This document shows positions 41,001-55,000 of a stretch of 64,000 nt of DNA, in pieces. Origin of the DNA: Lethocerus indicus (Eukaryota; Arthropoda; Insecta; Hemiptera; Belostomatidae). The notes beneath the pieces are model-generated. The model ran no database searches. It was not told where the DNA came from and saw only the letters and a program-made list of their open reading frames with translations. The number at the start of each line of letters is the position of its first letter. Positions within the stretch are counted from its first letter, which is position 1. The stretch lies in assembly GCA_019843655.1 (NCBI GenBank), contig JACDQD010000004.1, positions 10,230,001-10,294,000 of the forward strand, read 5' to 3'. Made by a program: the position numbers and the translations under genes.

Positions 41001-44000
41001 TTCGAGATAGAAATAAAAAACAAATAAGCGCAAGAAAAAAGGGTAGACATTCTCGTCTTAACAATAGCCTCGAATATTAAATTAATAAATATTTTAAAGA
41101 ATGACACTGTATCGTTTAAATTGTAGCCAAAATCGTTTAATTGATTAAACAAATGTCGGATGAATAATTGAAAGAAGAGAAACCAATATATTTAGGAAGA
41201 TAGAGGGGGCAGATAGGTCCATTGTAATGAAAACCAACTTTCCCAACCACTTTCTCCCAGCATGAATGGAAGTTGTTATATCATATCACACGTCTCAGCT
41301 TTGATGCCACCTGGACGATCTTGGTCCGAACCTCACGGGCATGAGGAACGAACGTCAGACCCTGGTCTAATTTGATACCGCGTCTCCGCAACCTACCTCA
41401 TTCTACTGCTCTGGATAAAGGCTCGGTTGTCTCCTTGGGTACATTCGACTTCTCAGTAGCATACCAGGCATGTTATCAATTGAGATACATACATTGTTCT
41501 CCCGGGCCCAATTTTGAAGACGGTCAATCGAACCAGTCACTTTTCGATCTGCATAAGTTATTTTACGGTCCGCATCCGTCCCGTGATAATCTCCATTAAC
41601 ATTTCTCCTCTGCTTTGTGGCCCTTGCAGAACCACCGTCTATTCTTCCATTCCGATAACAACGGGTTTCCCCAGAAGGAATCTAAGCGGGGATGCTAACT
41701 CATGCAGGAAGAATCTTTCTAGAGGTAACCTGTACTGGTAGTAGAGCTTCGTTCGGACAGTTAGCCTTTCCAATGCTCTTACCGACAAACCAGTTGACTA
41801 AGTTACTGTGGGCTCAGTTGGAAAAGGTACATTCGTTGTCCGGGTTTCTTGGGAGGTGGGAAGCAATGGAGGGAGACAGGCCGGTATAGCAGAGTCCACG
41901 CCGGGACTGTTGCCAACAATTCGCCACTTCCTGTATACTCCTCAATTTTTGGAGATCAGATAAAACAGTAGGTGCCGCTTTCCGCGCAATTATTCTCCCG
42001 TCGACTTTCTTCAACCCGATGCCAATAGCCTACGGCGAAAGGCCACGCCTTGGGTATTTGACCCCAATGAGTCATACGACGCACTGTCGCTTGTACATTT
42101 TTTTTATTTCTCATGATACGCCGAACGCTGCTTCGAGTTACCCCACGCATCATTCCTGTATCTTTTCCCCACACCTCAACTAGATCATTGCTGTTTATAC
42201 ATCATAAAGCATTGCTGCTTTAAATTAAAATGAGACATTTAAATTTGTGATTAATAAGTAGATTGATCGAATAACAGATGAATCGAAAGGGGTAGATAAA
42301 CGATTGTATCCATTATCTATTTTAATCGAAACGTTTCGATGACAGAGGCAGTCGTGATTATAGGCAGAAAAGTGAATCAGTAACACGCTTTATATTTTGT
42401 ATATTTCCTCTTCGCATCATGAATTTTTATTATCCTGTTTGTGTGTGTTAACATTTTAAATTGTATGAATCAGCACTATGAAATATGTATCACCAAATTT
42501 TCCTCGTGGAGCATTTGAAAAACTAATAAATAATTAGAGAAAATAGTGACTCTGTACACGTCACATTCTTCTTCAGCTGAAACTACTTTCTCAAATACAA
42601 CTCTAGGTTCTGACTAGGATACGACCTCACAAGTTACTTTCCACGATGTTTCATGCCATGATTTTATCAAATGACGGTTTTTTATGTTTTTTTTTCTGTA
42701 TTCTCAGTTTCACTTGATATTTTCGAATAAACCTGTGACTTATAGTGCACAATATCTTGTTTAATGCAATGGAAATATCCGAAGCTTGATCTCATTCTTC
42801 ATACAATACTTGTTAGTGTAAACTTGCATGATGAACAAAAATATTCATGCAAATGTAATCTTAAAATTTTAACCGGCGACATCATAATCGCCATATTCTC
42901 TATTTATATATTTATAATAACAATAATTTCTCAATGCACTATAATTAATAGAGAGATAATGGACTCTAAATTTTAACTTAGTTTAAACACTTATGTATTA
43001 TGTAAAGTTATTATTGTTTATTATTTCTTTTTCACATACCTGGTGCTATTAATGGATAACGGGGTCCTTTTGATTTTCGGCAATATTCAAACGAAACCCA
43101 TTTTCTTGGGACAACATTTCGGAATGTGTGAAAAAACGTTAGATGCCCTGAACAATACATAGAGTATAGATGACGAATGGTGGAACCCACACATATGATG
43201 AATCTTCTATTTGAAACAGACTCGGACCAGTCTGTCCTATCCACACAGAACCGGTGGCAGAGGTCGGTGTATTTGTCCTTTCCCCCACCATACCGCACCC
43301 AGGTAGAGAACCCAGTAGACCCTCCTCGAAAGGACCGATATACCGTCGAAAGGACGCAGACATATTTTACCACACACAGCGATAAAGAAACAACCACGTG
43401 GACTAACAGTATTGATCTCGCGCAAAATTTATCAGTCTCGCGACAGGAAGAATTCAGTGTAAATAATTGTACATCGGGTTATTTATTCTTCACGGGCGGG
43501 AAAAATTGCGCCGTTACGATTTCTAAATGTGTGCGTGTGTGTGTGCGCGCGCGCGTTAGAAACAAGTGAAGAACTGACTGCGAACTGCGTTGGCACGAAT
43601 TCAAAAGTGGCCAAAAGTCACGAAATTCGACCAGAATAATTAATTTTTCAAATATAACATGCGGAAGGGGTACGAACCTGTAGCGAGCATAAAATTAAAG
43701 GGCATTTTTGCGATGTGTTTCAACTCAATCTAATTAAGGTCAACTAGGTGTTGGTAGGTCAAGTGTAAAGTGACCTGTTGCAGTTATTATAAAAGTAAGT
43801 AAAATAAAACAAGTCTAAACGTGGAATCATTTCTACGAAATGCAATTATATCAGATAATATTGTACAGATAGAACTACGGTTTTTTTCTATCTGTAAGAA
43901 CAATAAACACGATTTGTCTTTTGAACATCAAATAAAACGGAATAACACAAGTACGTTATAACCTTGCAGAATTAGATAGTAATCATAACAGGTTCGTTAC

Positions 44001-47000
44001 AGAGGAGACGATGTCAATTAACGTGTCAATTATATTTATTTAATTAAAGGAACCACAATCCTGTCGTGTCACTCACCTCCTAATTACAATCAAATAACTT
44101 TTATTTGAATGTAAATATTGCATCATGGAATTTTAACTTACATAATAACATGACAACATGGTATTATTTTCCAGATCGAAAACAAGATTATTCAAAATAC
44201 TTGAATGGGTGAAGCGGAGCGGAGGGTTTGTTACAATGTTAACAAGCGGGAAATGTATATTCGAATATGGCGGGTGAACTCTATATCTCAATATTCAGTT
44301 TCAATTCTGGACTTTAGCAGTTTTGCACTCGATACTATGACAAAAATAATGATTCAAGTTTCTTTGAAAAGTTCAATAAAAAGAAGCAAAAGGACAACCA
44401 AAAAACTGCCACGAACCAACTGTTATTTAGATCAATTTCATATAGTATAAAAGATACGCCGAGACATGATCACGAATTATTATAAAACAGGCTCCCACAA
44501 TTAATAACCTTTGAATGAATGTTTAACATTTGCTTAACGCCTGAACACAAAGTAGAAAGAAGTTAGTTTTGAATCCACAGGAATGACTCGGTTGAAGTGG
44601 GCGACCTAAAAAGGTCGTCTGTACCCCCCATTCTATATCCATTTATAGGCTATAAGATTTAAATCACTGTAAATATAGAGTATAACGAGGTTTTTTTGCA
44701 AATGTAAAATAATACCAATAACAGTTCTATCAACGGAAAAGTTTATTTTTAACGCATTTTTCTTTAAATAAGAATTGAACATAAACCGAGAGTATTCAGC
44801 CCCTGCAGCCCACAGCGGCAGGTTTTACTTGCGCGACAAAAATACATGCCAAATTTAAGACAGAAACGCTGTAATATAGTTCTTTTTCTGTAACCAAAAT
44901 TCTAACTGTCATTACCATTAGAATGGCGTGAGTAATTAATGATATGAAGAAAAAATAGGAAGAAATATCTTAGAGCAGCTTAGAACGTCGTTAGTTGTAA
45001 TGACGAAGGTACATATTTAAAACAGCACTGTTAAATATGTCATACTGAAAGACAATGTCATAGGGGTATTCGCTAAAAGAAGTACTAAGTTTAGGACAAT
45101 GATTAAATTTGAGCCTTGAGTGTTTTGATTAATAGATAGGTTAAGCCTATGTTTAGATTAAATTTATGGTGTAAAACCATAGAACACAAAAATTTAATTA
45201 TAAACGAATTGATTACATGTATGAAACACATTTGCCCCACCATGTTAATAGTGTCACTTAAACCGGTCCAAACCACTCCCTTGATAACGAGACGTCGCTT
45301 TTTTTTCTTTTCTTTTTCGAAGGGTTCTTAAAATATACGTTCAGATATGATCTGTCCTTGGCCATGTTTGCTCGGTTGTGTCACCCGATTGTTGTGCAAC
45401 TCGGTCATAAAAGAAGACAGGAAAGCAAACCAAGAGTGGCCACAAAACAAGATCATTGGGTGAAAGGTGAGTTTAGAAATAAAGGGCGTACGGTTAAAGG
45501 ACAAATTTCGCGCTGGGATATTTCTCGGAGAAGAAATATTCTATTAGAATATATAGTTCCAAATATTCTAATTCAACATTGCTTCTAACATAAATATTTC
45601 CAGATAATACAAAAATAAAAGAACGTTGTTTTTCCATAATTACACATATGAACATTATTGGTAATAATTATTAAAGTCGATAAATCCACGTAGAAATGAT
45701 TTTTCTGTACCCTTGTGGTTTTATTCATTAGTACAGAATGTGGAAACTACTCTTTGGAACACCCAATAAAGACATCATAATCAATAAAATGTTGTATATA
45801 AGTTTCAGAGCGGCGTTTACATAGTCACTTCGGGACCCCTCAAGAAAACGGTGTAGTTGATCTCTACATTTATCAACTTAGGCTATACCTGCATATCCAT
45901 ACAGCGGTCGTATAAAGCATTTACCTTTGCTAAACGAGCTATAGCCAAAATAATTTCACAACTCATCTATAATGGCGTACGATTACAGGATTCATCATTA
46001 TGTGGTACACATTCTAACATTATATTGGTTATAGATTTTATTAATACAGTAATCATCATTACGAATCATCACTGATTACGAATGATTATAATTTTTTTGT
46101 TTTTATTCTTGAATTCTATTAAAATGTTATTTCCTTCTTACCACTAACGTATTTTCAATTTATTTTCACTTACACGAGCGTTCATTTTATACTTCCTAAA
46201 TATATTTTACAGAAAATTACGGGGCATATGAATGAATAAACCTATATAAAAACCGTAATCCTTAATTGGAATTGTAATACAGTAAAATTAATATGTAGTA
46301 ATTATTAATTAAATTGATAATTAATACATAGTAACATTAGTGATTATATTAATTAATATGATGAACGATATATTATTTAAATGAATTAACATAAACATTT
46401 TATTGAAACAGAAATATGATAAAACATAAACAGTTTCTTATCACCTTCATTGTCACTCTGTGTTCTTGTGGAAAATTAAACAGTTCAGGGTGGGATATAT
46501 CAGTACAGAAGTGTTCGAGATGCGCAAATTCAACAAAGTACGTTGTTAGGATCTTCGAACACAGTTTAAGTAGTAAGATATTTTGACACAAACAATATGA
46601 GTGTGCAGCGTCACTGACCAGCTGATTCTGAGAGTTTCGTTTCAATACACTAGATGGAGCCGTTGTTATGAAACTGTGGCTATCGAATTTTTTTTTAATT
46701 TTTACCATTGATTATGAAGAAAACGCCGCTTCTTTCTTACGAACTCCAGACCTTATTTATGCTGAAACTATTACTCACATATTTATTCGCATAAGAATTT
46801 AGCATAAATACAATCGGGTCATTTTGGGTGACGTGGCTGATGCGTCTATCATTAGCAATTCTTTATAATGTACATCAGTTTCCCTTGTTTTGTTTGGATT
46901 TTCCCAAATCATTGGATCGATAACTTTGATGTACACTATAGTCTGGCATTTTACAACTGTGTGAAAAATTCAAATTGCACATTGTCTTTTCTTGAAGGCA

Positions 47001-48700
47001 ATTTCTTTCTAAATTTACTATTACTTTGAAATTGTAAAAGGGCGGTATAACATATTTATTAGTAATTATCAACCTTCTTCCTTCGATAAAGGCTAATTCA
47101 AAACCGATGTCGGACAGACAAACAAGAAACCGATCAGTTTAGGTAAGTTCTAGATCATGCGATCAAGGGCCTGAAGGACTGTATATTCAACACGAGACAG
47201 CCGGACGCCCGAGAAAAGAGACACCGAAGCTCAAGTCGAGCCTCGGCGAACGAACGGGAATGATTAAGAATCGACGCCAGAAACGACCCATTATAAATAG
47301 GGAGTTACATAACGAGCGAGAGCCTTGGGCTTCTTGTTCATAAACAGGCTTTTGCCATCGCATAACGCCAGCTGTGTCAAATAATATACGACACCCTTCG
47401 TCTTTACCCAATCACGATCGTCCAGTCTCGTTAAAATTTACCGTAGCGGCGAGACTTGCATTCAATTTCATTTGAAAAAGGCGCCCGTGTCAGGTTTACC
47501 TTTTAAAACGAGAAGAAACCAAGCAGGAGTACTCAAAAAAGGATGCTAGTGCGCCCAACACTTGTGTTTTTATCTCCGTTGGTATTGGACATATGGACTT
47601 AATGAAAAAAATGTGTAGCTGCAATTAACTTCGGTCTCACAATTGGATTCGACAACTAAGGACACTCCTTTTATGAGTAATGCCCGATAGTCTTTTCTTA
47701 TCGTCTCTTACATGACCTGACATATTCGAGTGGAGGAAACGTCACATCCTGGCCGAATGTACAAAACAAGATACACTTTTCCTTCAACCAGAACGCGGTT
47801 CTGTCTTGACTTGAGTTTAATGAGCTATACCTTTTTTTCTTCAGTTATATTAAGATAGAAATCAAGAGTTAAATACAATTATTCATTCTTATCTCCGCTT
47901 ATCACCATAAGTCGTAAGTTGTTCAAAAATACTGACAGAACATTTTGTATCGGTACGGCTTTCAAGTGAGTAAACTCTAAAATAAACAGCATAGTGATTA
48001 AAGGCTGTAAGATTATCCACGTTTTTGATATGCAATTTGGTGCATCAAATGAGTAAAATAACAATAAAAATGGCGCACCGAGAATTAACGGATACGAATG
48101 AAAATGGTGGCCCCAAAACAGTAAACCTGTAATCGGGACACCACAGTGAGAGGCTTCATTGGACTCCTGCCATAGTTGAAAAGGCAAAGAACTTGACCTA
48201 CGCTAAATTATTAATGAATAAATTAACTGACCCGAACATAATTAAGCGATGCTAAAACGAATAATTTTAAAAATAAATTTCAATACTAATTCTTATAGCT
48301 AATGGACTTAAAAGTTATGTTACACTATTCATAATTTACAAATCTACGTAAATTAATGCTTAAATGTGTGGAGAGTTACACTCAAGTAAGCAAAATAAAG
48401 CATCGATTGGATTATTTTACTCAACTAAATGAAAAAAAAAATTTCATGTCGATTTTTACAAAGCGTTCTTTTCCATAGAATATAACGAGTCAATAATACT
48501 TACATAAACACAAAAGGTTTTCTATAATATAACCTCGACGACAACAAAGGATAAATGTTACGAAAGTTTTCTTTAACACGATTATTTAATACAGAAGTCT
48601 AAACATTAAAACTTCCAATTCCAGTATACTTCTTACTCGGGCGGATAAGTTAGCACAAACATACACGCCAAAACACAGGCAAAGCAAGAAATAAACACAA
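38031..48700. other. Long non-coding stretch, no gene recognised
   Basis: The CpG content is visibly higher than in 1-37 kb. Two parts are relatively open in several frames: 41290-42180 (plus-strand frames 41372-41889, minus-strand frames 41814-42174) and 43032-43569 (a 130-codon plus-strand frame and a 121-codon minus-strand frame over the same bases). None shows a known domain, signal peptide or splice-linked partner. A TG/GC purine-pyrimidine tract lies at 43528-43555. This may be IP6K first-intron or intergenic regulatory DNA. Confidence 0.4.
43528..43555. repeat. Alternating TG/CG tract
   Basis: A 28-base alternating pyrimidine-purine run ending in GCGCGCGCGCG. Such tracts can adopt Z-DNA. 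Short and non-coding. Confidence 0.85.
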
Positions 48701-48754
48701 TAATTGCAGGGTTTATTTTTGACTCTTTATTGACTATTTCCCTTTTTCTTGTGT

Positions 48755-49080
48755 ACTAACCGGAATTATTAGGATTCACAAGGTAGCGTCGTGTCGAACT
48801 TCGTCCAGCGGCGAGAAAACTTGCACCAAAACCAAACTAGTAATGCCACGGAAAAACAATCAAAATAAAGTCACGAGTCCAGCGTCGGCCGTACACTGAT
48901 CTGGTCAAATGACTGAGCTCTCCCTACTGGAGTGGACAGCGCACTCTGTCGGACCGTGGAGGGGGATACCAACTCTTCGGATCAGACTACATTTCATATT
49001 TCCAACGGGCCTCCAGTATGAGCTTGACCTTATATAGCGATTCGAGAGATGACTTTGCTTCGCGCTCTTTTATAAGAACA
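48755..49080 (-). promoter_or_regulatory. Promoter-like block with TATA box and possible leader exon (minus strand)
   Basis: Reading the minus strand, CTTATAAAAGAG lies near 49065 and GCTATATAAGG near 49035. An initiator-like ATCAGTGT lies near 48900. A possible donor CCG|GTTAGT puts an exon end at 48761. The block is GC- and CpG-rich. It could be a distal promoter and untranslated leader of IP6K, about 12 kb upstream of its first coding exon, or of an unrelated transcript. No transcript evidence is available here. Confidence 0.3.
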
Positions 49081-52000
49081 ACAAACACCAGTGAAAAAAT
49101 TGAACAAATCAAACGGCGATAATTACAGATACTAAATAAGGTGGGAGATACCAAGAAACTGAGTGCGTACCTGTCATTTGCATCACCGGTGCAGATTCAT
49201 ACATATGCGACGAATAAAGCTTTCTCCGAAAATAGGTCAGCGACCGAGAAACATGAACAATAGATTTTAAAGTTAAATGATTCCGCGCCTTAAATTCTCG
49301 ACACCGGGTTAGCCCAATCCAACTCAGTCAACAAACAGATTAAATAATTAACGATAATTATAGATAAGAAATACGGCATTTGAATTTCCACGTGCATTGT
49401 TGACACACAAAAATTAGGAAATTTACAGTTGAGTAAAGAAGACCGGATCAGAAGAAAATACAAAGATTCTTTTGTGCCGCTATATTATAAATAGTACAGC
49501 TCTACATTTTCTGGGAGCACGCGACGAGATAACATCCATCCATCTCCTGTACACAGACGAAACCTAGAATAAGCCGGCTTGAGAAAACCTCGGTTTGTTT
49601 CGCATGGGTCAATCACACTGCAAGAAAAGGGACGAACCTTCGCTACTACTCACTGTTTAATTCAAGGATGAAGCCCCTGGGGTTGGAAATGGTGACGAAT
49701 ATCAAAACACCGCGTTTTAGTTAATCCTGAATAATAGGTCTACGTAATTTACGCTTCCCAATGAATAAAGAATGATGTCTTATTTGTTAAACAAATCGGC
49801 GTAAAAAAATCATTTTAAAATGTTGTAACTAGTTCCGCGATTTTGGCCCGAGAGTGGTTCCCCCCTCCCAATTACGTTCGACCGGATTCGGCTTCCCGTC
49901 GGCATCATTAGTTTTCCTTATCACGCAAACCATGCGGCGTATCCAGGCTATCCGTGAGGCCGAGGAACTGGAAGGTTAATCCCCCCAATTCGAGAAGGAC
50001 GGACTTCACTTTTTATTTGGCGATACGGAATAAATATTAACAACATATATTAACAATACGTTCGTTAATAAGTGGCCACAACGATTTCTCGGTGGGAGTT
50101 CTGAGAAACAAGTCCGAATTCTGAAAAGGGATCTGTTTTAAAGCGTAATTGTGAGTGTGCCATATAAAAAATAAAAAAACGCGAGGGTTCAGCTCACGCC
50201 ACGGGCGAGAACAGCGTGCCTACCCTTGTGTCCACTCCTCAGTTCCAGGAAAACGGGAATTGTTCTCGGGGCCGCTAAACGTCGACAACGGAATTAGGGC
50301 GGATGAGGCAACAAAGGCCTTCGTCCCACGGCCTTAATGAACGGAAATCACTTCTCGGAAAAGGGGGACTTTGCCTGCTGCTATCATGCCTCAAGGATAG
50401 TGCAGTTAAGGGCCCTCAACTTTTCCTTCTATGACTGACTTTTATCGTCCTGGCTATCCAGCCAGTGGACAAAACCGTCTGGGAGCACACTACCAAAAAT
50501 GAAATATTTAAAGGACAATCGACTTTTTGAGGACGGATCACTGTATTTTGACATTAAACCTTCCATTAGTCGCCAAAAGAAGACTGAGACGGCGATGTTA
50601 TTGTGTAAACTAAACGACCGGGGAAACGACTTACAGTAAAATATGCTGAGTGAGTAGTATATTCTCATCACCGCGGGAAGATCATTGCAAAAACGATCCG
50701 CGTCGTCGTTTAAAATTGTGCTCTATTTCTAGAGTCCAGTCCCTAACGAAATGTTCCAATTATTTTTTAGATCTATTCTTACAAATATTCCCTTCGTACA
50801 TCACAGTTGATTACATAAAGTAAAATATAAAAATGACCGTTCTAGGTTGAATTATGCACCTATTACTTGAAGCCCTAATCAGACCAACTGCAGGAAAAAG
50901 TAGATATTTATTCGCTGTAGAAGATAAAAATAGGAAAACAACTCAAATATTATTAACTATATCTACAAATAAACAGGAAAAGGTTCATTAGGCATACCTG
51001 TTCTAGGTGCTTCCGTTATACGTTATGCAAAAATATATTACCTCATCTAAATTTGAGTACGGAAACGGCAAATGTTTTTGAATTCAAAAGAATTTGTGTG
51101 TTGTGGTCGGCCATATTTTCAGTTTAGGCACCGAAACAAAAATAGGACAGTCTAAATATATGAGAAAATCCACCTCGAGCATTCCAAGGGACTAATGAAA
51201 GTAAAGAATACTCTGAGGAGCGTTTCACAATGGTAACAACGATGGTTTTTTTAGGTGGGAACATACTGCGAATTTCTGGACCAGTTATTCCCTGATACGA
51301 TATAAAATGTTTTCTCCGTGTGTGAGTGTAGTAGAATTTTTTTAAATAATAGATAACTACTACACGTAATATATGCGCATATTTGTAAGAATGACTACAA
51401 ACAATACGAGCAAACAAATGTTAATTACCATTGGCAATGTAATGGCGTCAATGGCGATTGAACAATCGATAGTATACAGAAAATCTAACTCTAAAAATCT
51501 TAATCTAAAAATTTCTTCCAGATCCTTAAATACAAAAATACTGACTATTTGTTACGACATGAACAGTTTAAAAACGAATCCCAAATATATGTTACCTTTA
51601 GAAAAACCAGTCATAACTGCATTTTGATTTTGGCAAGAGAAATCATTATGTTTAATGAAAATATACAAGGAGGACAAGGAAAAATGGACAAGGAAGGAGA
51701 AATCGGAGAATGAGTCAGAGTAAAAGCAGGATATTGTGAGAAACCTTATTGGTTTAAATGTCAAGATGGCACCAGAGTCACAAGACTTACCAACACTCAT
51801 TATACTTTGTTTTAATTAAAAGAAAAATATCAGGTAACTCAGGATACAACTACACTTGGATATTTAGATATCTGTAATGTATATGCGAAGAGTAATATTA
51901 TACCTCTTTCAACAATTAATCATTTCTAACTAAACAATGGAAATGATTTTTCTCATATAGAACTTTTCTATAATAAACAAGTTTAAAAAATAAGGAGTGA

Positions 52001-55000
52001 GATTATTTCAAAACACGTTATTTGCAAATAATATCGAAAATAACATTAGTTAAAAAAGAGTATAATTATACAAATAATTTTTATATATTTAGTCGCATCC
52101 AATAGATTGCATATAATAAAATACATCATTTTTAGTAAATACTCTACAATACAAGAGAAATAAGTGACCATGCAGCACAAGCACACTGCACATGACTACT
52201 TCTGACACTCCTAGTGAAGATGGGGAGCAGACGAAACCGGGGTGACAAAGACCGAGAAAACTACAATATTTATAAGAAATAATTCCTTATAATAAGCAGA
52301 TGTTATTTGTAATATAGTCGAATTTTTATTTTAATATATCCTCCAAATCTAATCAACGAGAACGAGATAAAGGCGCAATGCCCATTGGATCTATCAAAAT
52401 ACGTGCTTTAATAACCTACGATTATAAAATTAATTAAGTAATTTGAATATAATTGATAAAATTAATTCGAATAAATTAAGTATACAAGAATGAGATATGT
52501 GTTGGAATCGAATAAGTAAAAAATATTATCATAGGGTATTTATTCATTGGGATAGGACGAACATTTGAGGATCGACTCGGTCAAAAGTTATGATTCACTG
52601 CAGGTAAAAATTCTAAGGGAGGTTGTTTCATGTGGTTTCCCATGAGTGGTAAGTCGTGACCGGTACAAGCGGTTTCGCAAGGCGCTCTCTGGGAATTACT
52701 AAGTCCCGGACCCGGGGAAAGGCTCACTCCTCGACATGACGCAACCGGCCGAGTCACACACGTTCGGTCACACCGAAAATCTAAATTAGATTTCGCACGT
52801 AGACTGCGCGACTTCCGATTCGGTTTCGCAAGATAATCGAGATTTACCCTTGTTTGGAAATGCTCCTTAGTCGTCATTTAGCTCTTAGGCAAAGCTACAA
52901 GTCTAATGCCGCACTACGTCTTTTGCCCGAATCAAAACACGAAAGACTGGTAGAGCAATTAATTTGCCGCATTACGGGTGGGATGCGAAATTGCTTTTTC
53001 GCGGAATGGTCTACAGTACAATCCTAGTTTGAAAATCGTTCTGTTTCCAAAGGTACTTTCAAAAAGTAAATATCAGTTCGGGCTCCGTATATCAGTTTTT
53101 TAACGTTTATAATGCGCGTTTTAATTTGTCAGCGGCCTAATTTCGGATAAAAAAAATTCGCAAAAAAGATATAACTAGTCCCAGAACCGGGACGGAAATG
53201 CCTAATGGCAGAGTTACAAATGGATTGAACTAGAAGCATATCGTATTCAGCTATTGTCCTTAGAATAAAAACAAATATAATTTCATAGAAATGCGGGACT
53301 GCGCTGTTTTTCAATCGGGGCCTGAGGCGAAGAAGGCAAGTAAGAGTGGCCAGAAATAACGGATTGTTCAGGGTTGAGGCGGCCCTAAACCGAGACGGTT
53401 CGAAAACGAATGGTCAGGTTTTCTACAAAACTCCGACCGTTAGTTGACACTTGATACAGGCCAATACCACTATCTTATCAGTGTACTGGGGCAGCGCTTG
53501 GGAGTTATTAACGTGCCCAATCTGTCCCCGATGAGTCACCAACCGATTCATAAAATCGCGATAAAAAGGCGACGACATTCAGTAATGTCACGGGCGGAAC
53601 GAACAATGTCTATAAAAACCGGAATAGATATATATCGTTAGACATTGTTTACTTCCACGTGCAATTTTGTTTTTAAAATTCATCAATGCCTAATATATAC
53701 GGTTATTAGATGACAGATGAGAGAACTGGCCGAATGAAAAATTAAAAGTGGAACTTAATATAATCAGGTTGCGACGCCTGTTCAGTTGAGATGCCTGTTT
53801 GGGATGATTATAATTATTGAACCACACTACAGAAAAACATTTATACCAATGACGCCACTCTAATCGAACACATTAATGTTGCAAAAAGAGTTTCCAATTC
53901 TGAAGTTTCGAATTAGAAAAAAACTTTAGTTAAGTAAGATGTAGATAAATATTTTGAAACTAAAACTGAATCATTTCGTTTGAGATGTTTCCGTAGGGGC
54001 CGGAAAGTAACGGTCAAAACACTTGCTAGTGGTTAACTAGTGCTTCTGGAAATACCCAGCTTAAATTTAGCCCAGCTTTTTCTCTACAAACGGTTTTGAC
54101 CGTTCTCATTCTTGACCGTTCGGAGAATTTTCTTCTTTTTTTCTATGTACAGATTCGTCGTTGAATAACAGCAATTAATGCATACTCAGTATTTAAACTA
54201 AATACTCCCCCTTCTCAATAACACTTCGGTTTATTCTTCGGACAGTTCAATGGTTTATCCAAACATTTAAAACAAATAAAACGTCAGAACAGAGATGTAG
54301 TTCAAGGGACTCAAATAAATGACATATAAGTAGTACCAAAAGCGCGTCATTCAGTGGAGCTGCTGGTTCTTCAAGGCGAAATGAGCATTCATCGAATTGA
54401 AAATGGGAGAGATCTTGTTGAGAAAGAGGTTTATAATTCTTCCGCCAGAAGCTCAACTGGCTGGAGGTAAGGACGCCGACTGTCCTCCACCAGAGCGTGT
54501 CTTACGTTGTTCGAACAACTACTATTAACAGTAAGCGTCCTAACCGGAAGAGATAAGAAGAACAATCTTGAAACCGGTTATAGCGACCTTCGTTCGGCAA
54601 TAATATCAAAGTAGGTGACACTCCTGGTTAGTCGACGGATAAATTACCGAGTAACCTATCGCAATATTATACAGCCTATATACATGAAACTGACATGTTT
54701 AAACATTTCGGGCGAACTCTTCATTTCTTAACAATTTATTTTTTAAAAAACCGACCAGTCAGGTAAATTATAATTGTACCAGTAGTATATTTGAGATGTA
54801 GCCATTTTCCTACATACGCACCCCTAGCGATTTTCCCTGTTTAAACAGGTTTTTCTTTAAAAGAGATCCAACTGAAGAGAGAACATATGACGCATTAGGA
54901 TCGATAACACCGAACTATTTACTTTTAATTTTTACGATTACTTTTTTCGATGTGTAGAAAAAAGTAGAATTTTGCAATATATTTTTAGCAAATGTTATAT

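Noticed and set aside
41372..42174. Cluster of overlapping 65-75-codon frames
   Set aside because: Overlap in several frames on both strands without homology, which fits higher GC content lowering stop frequency rather than a gene.
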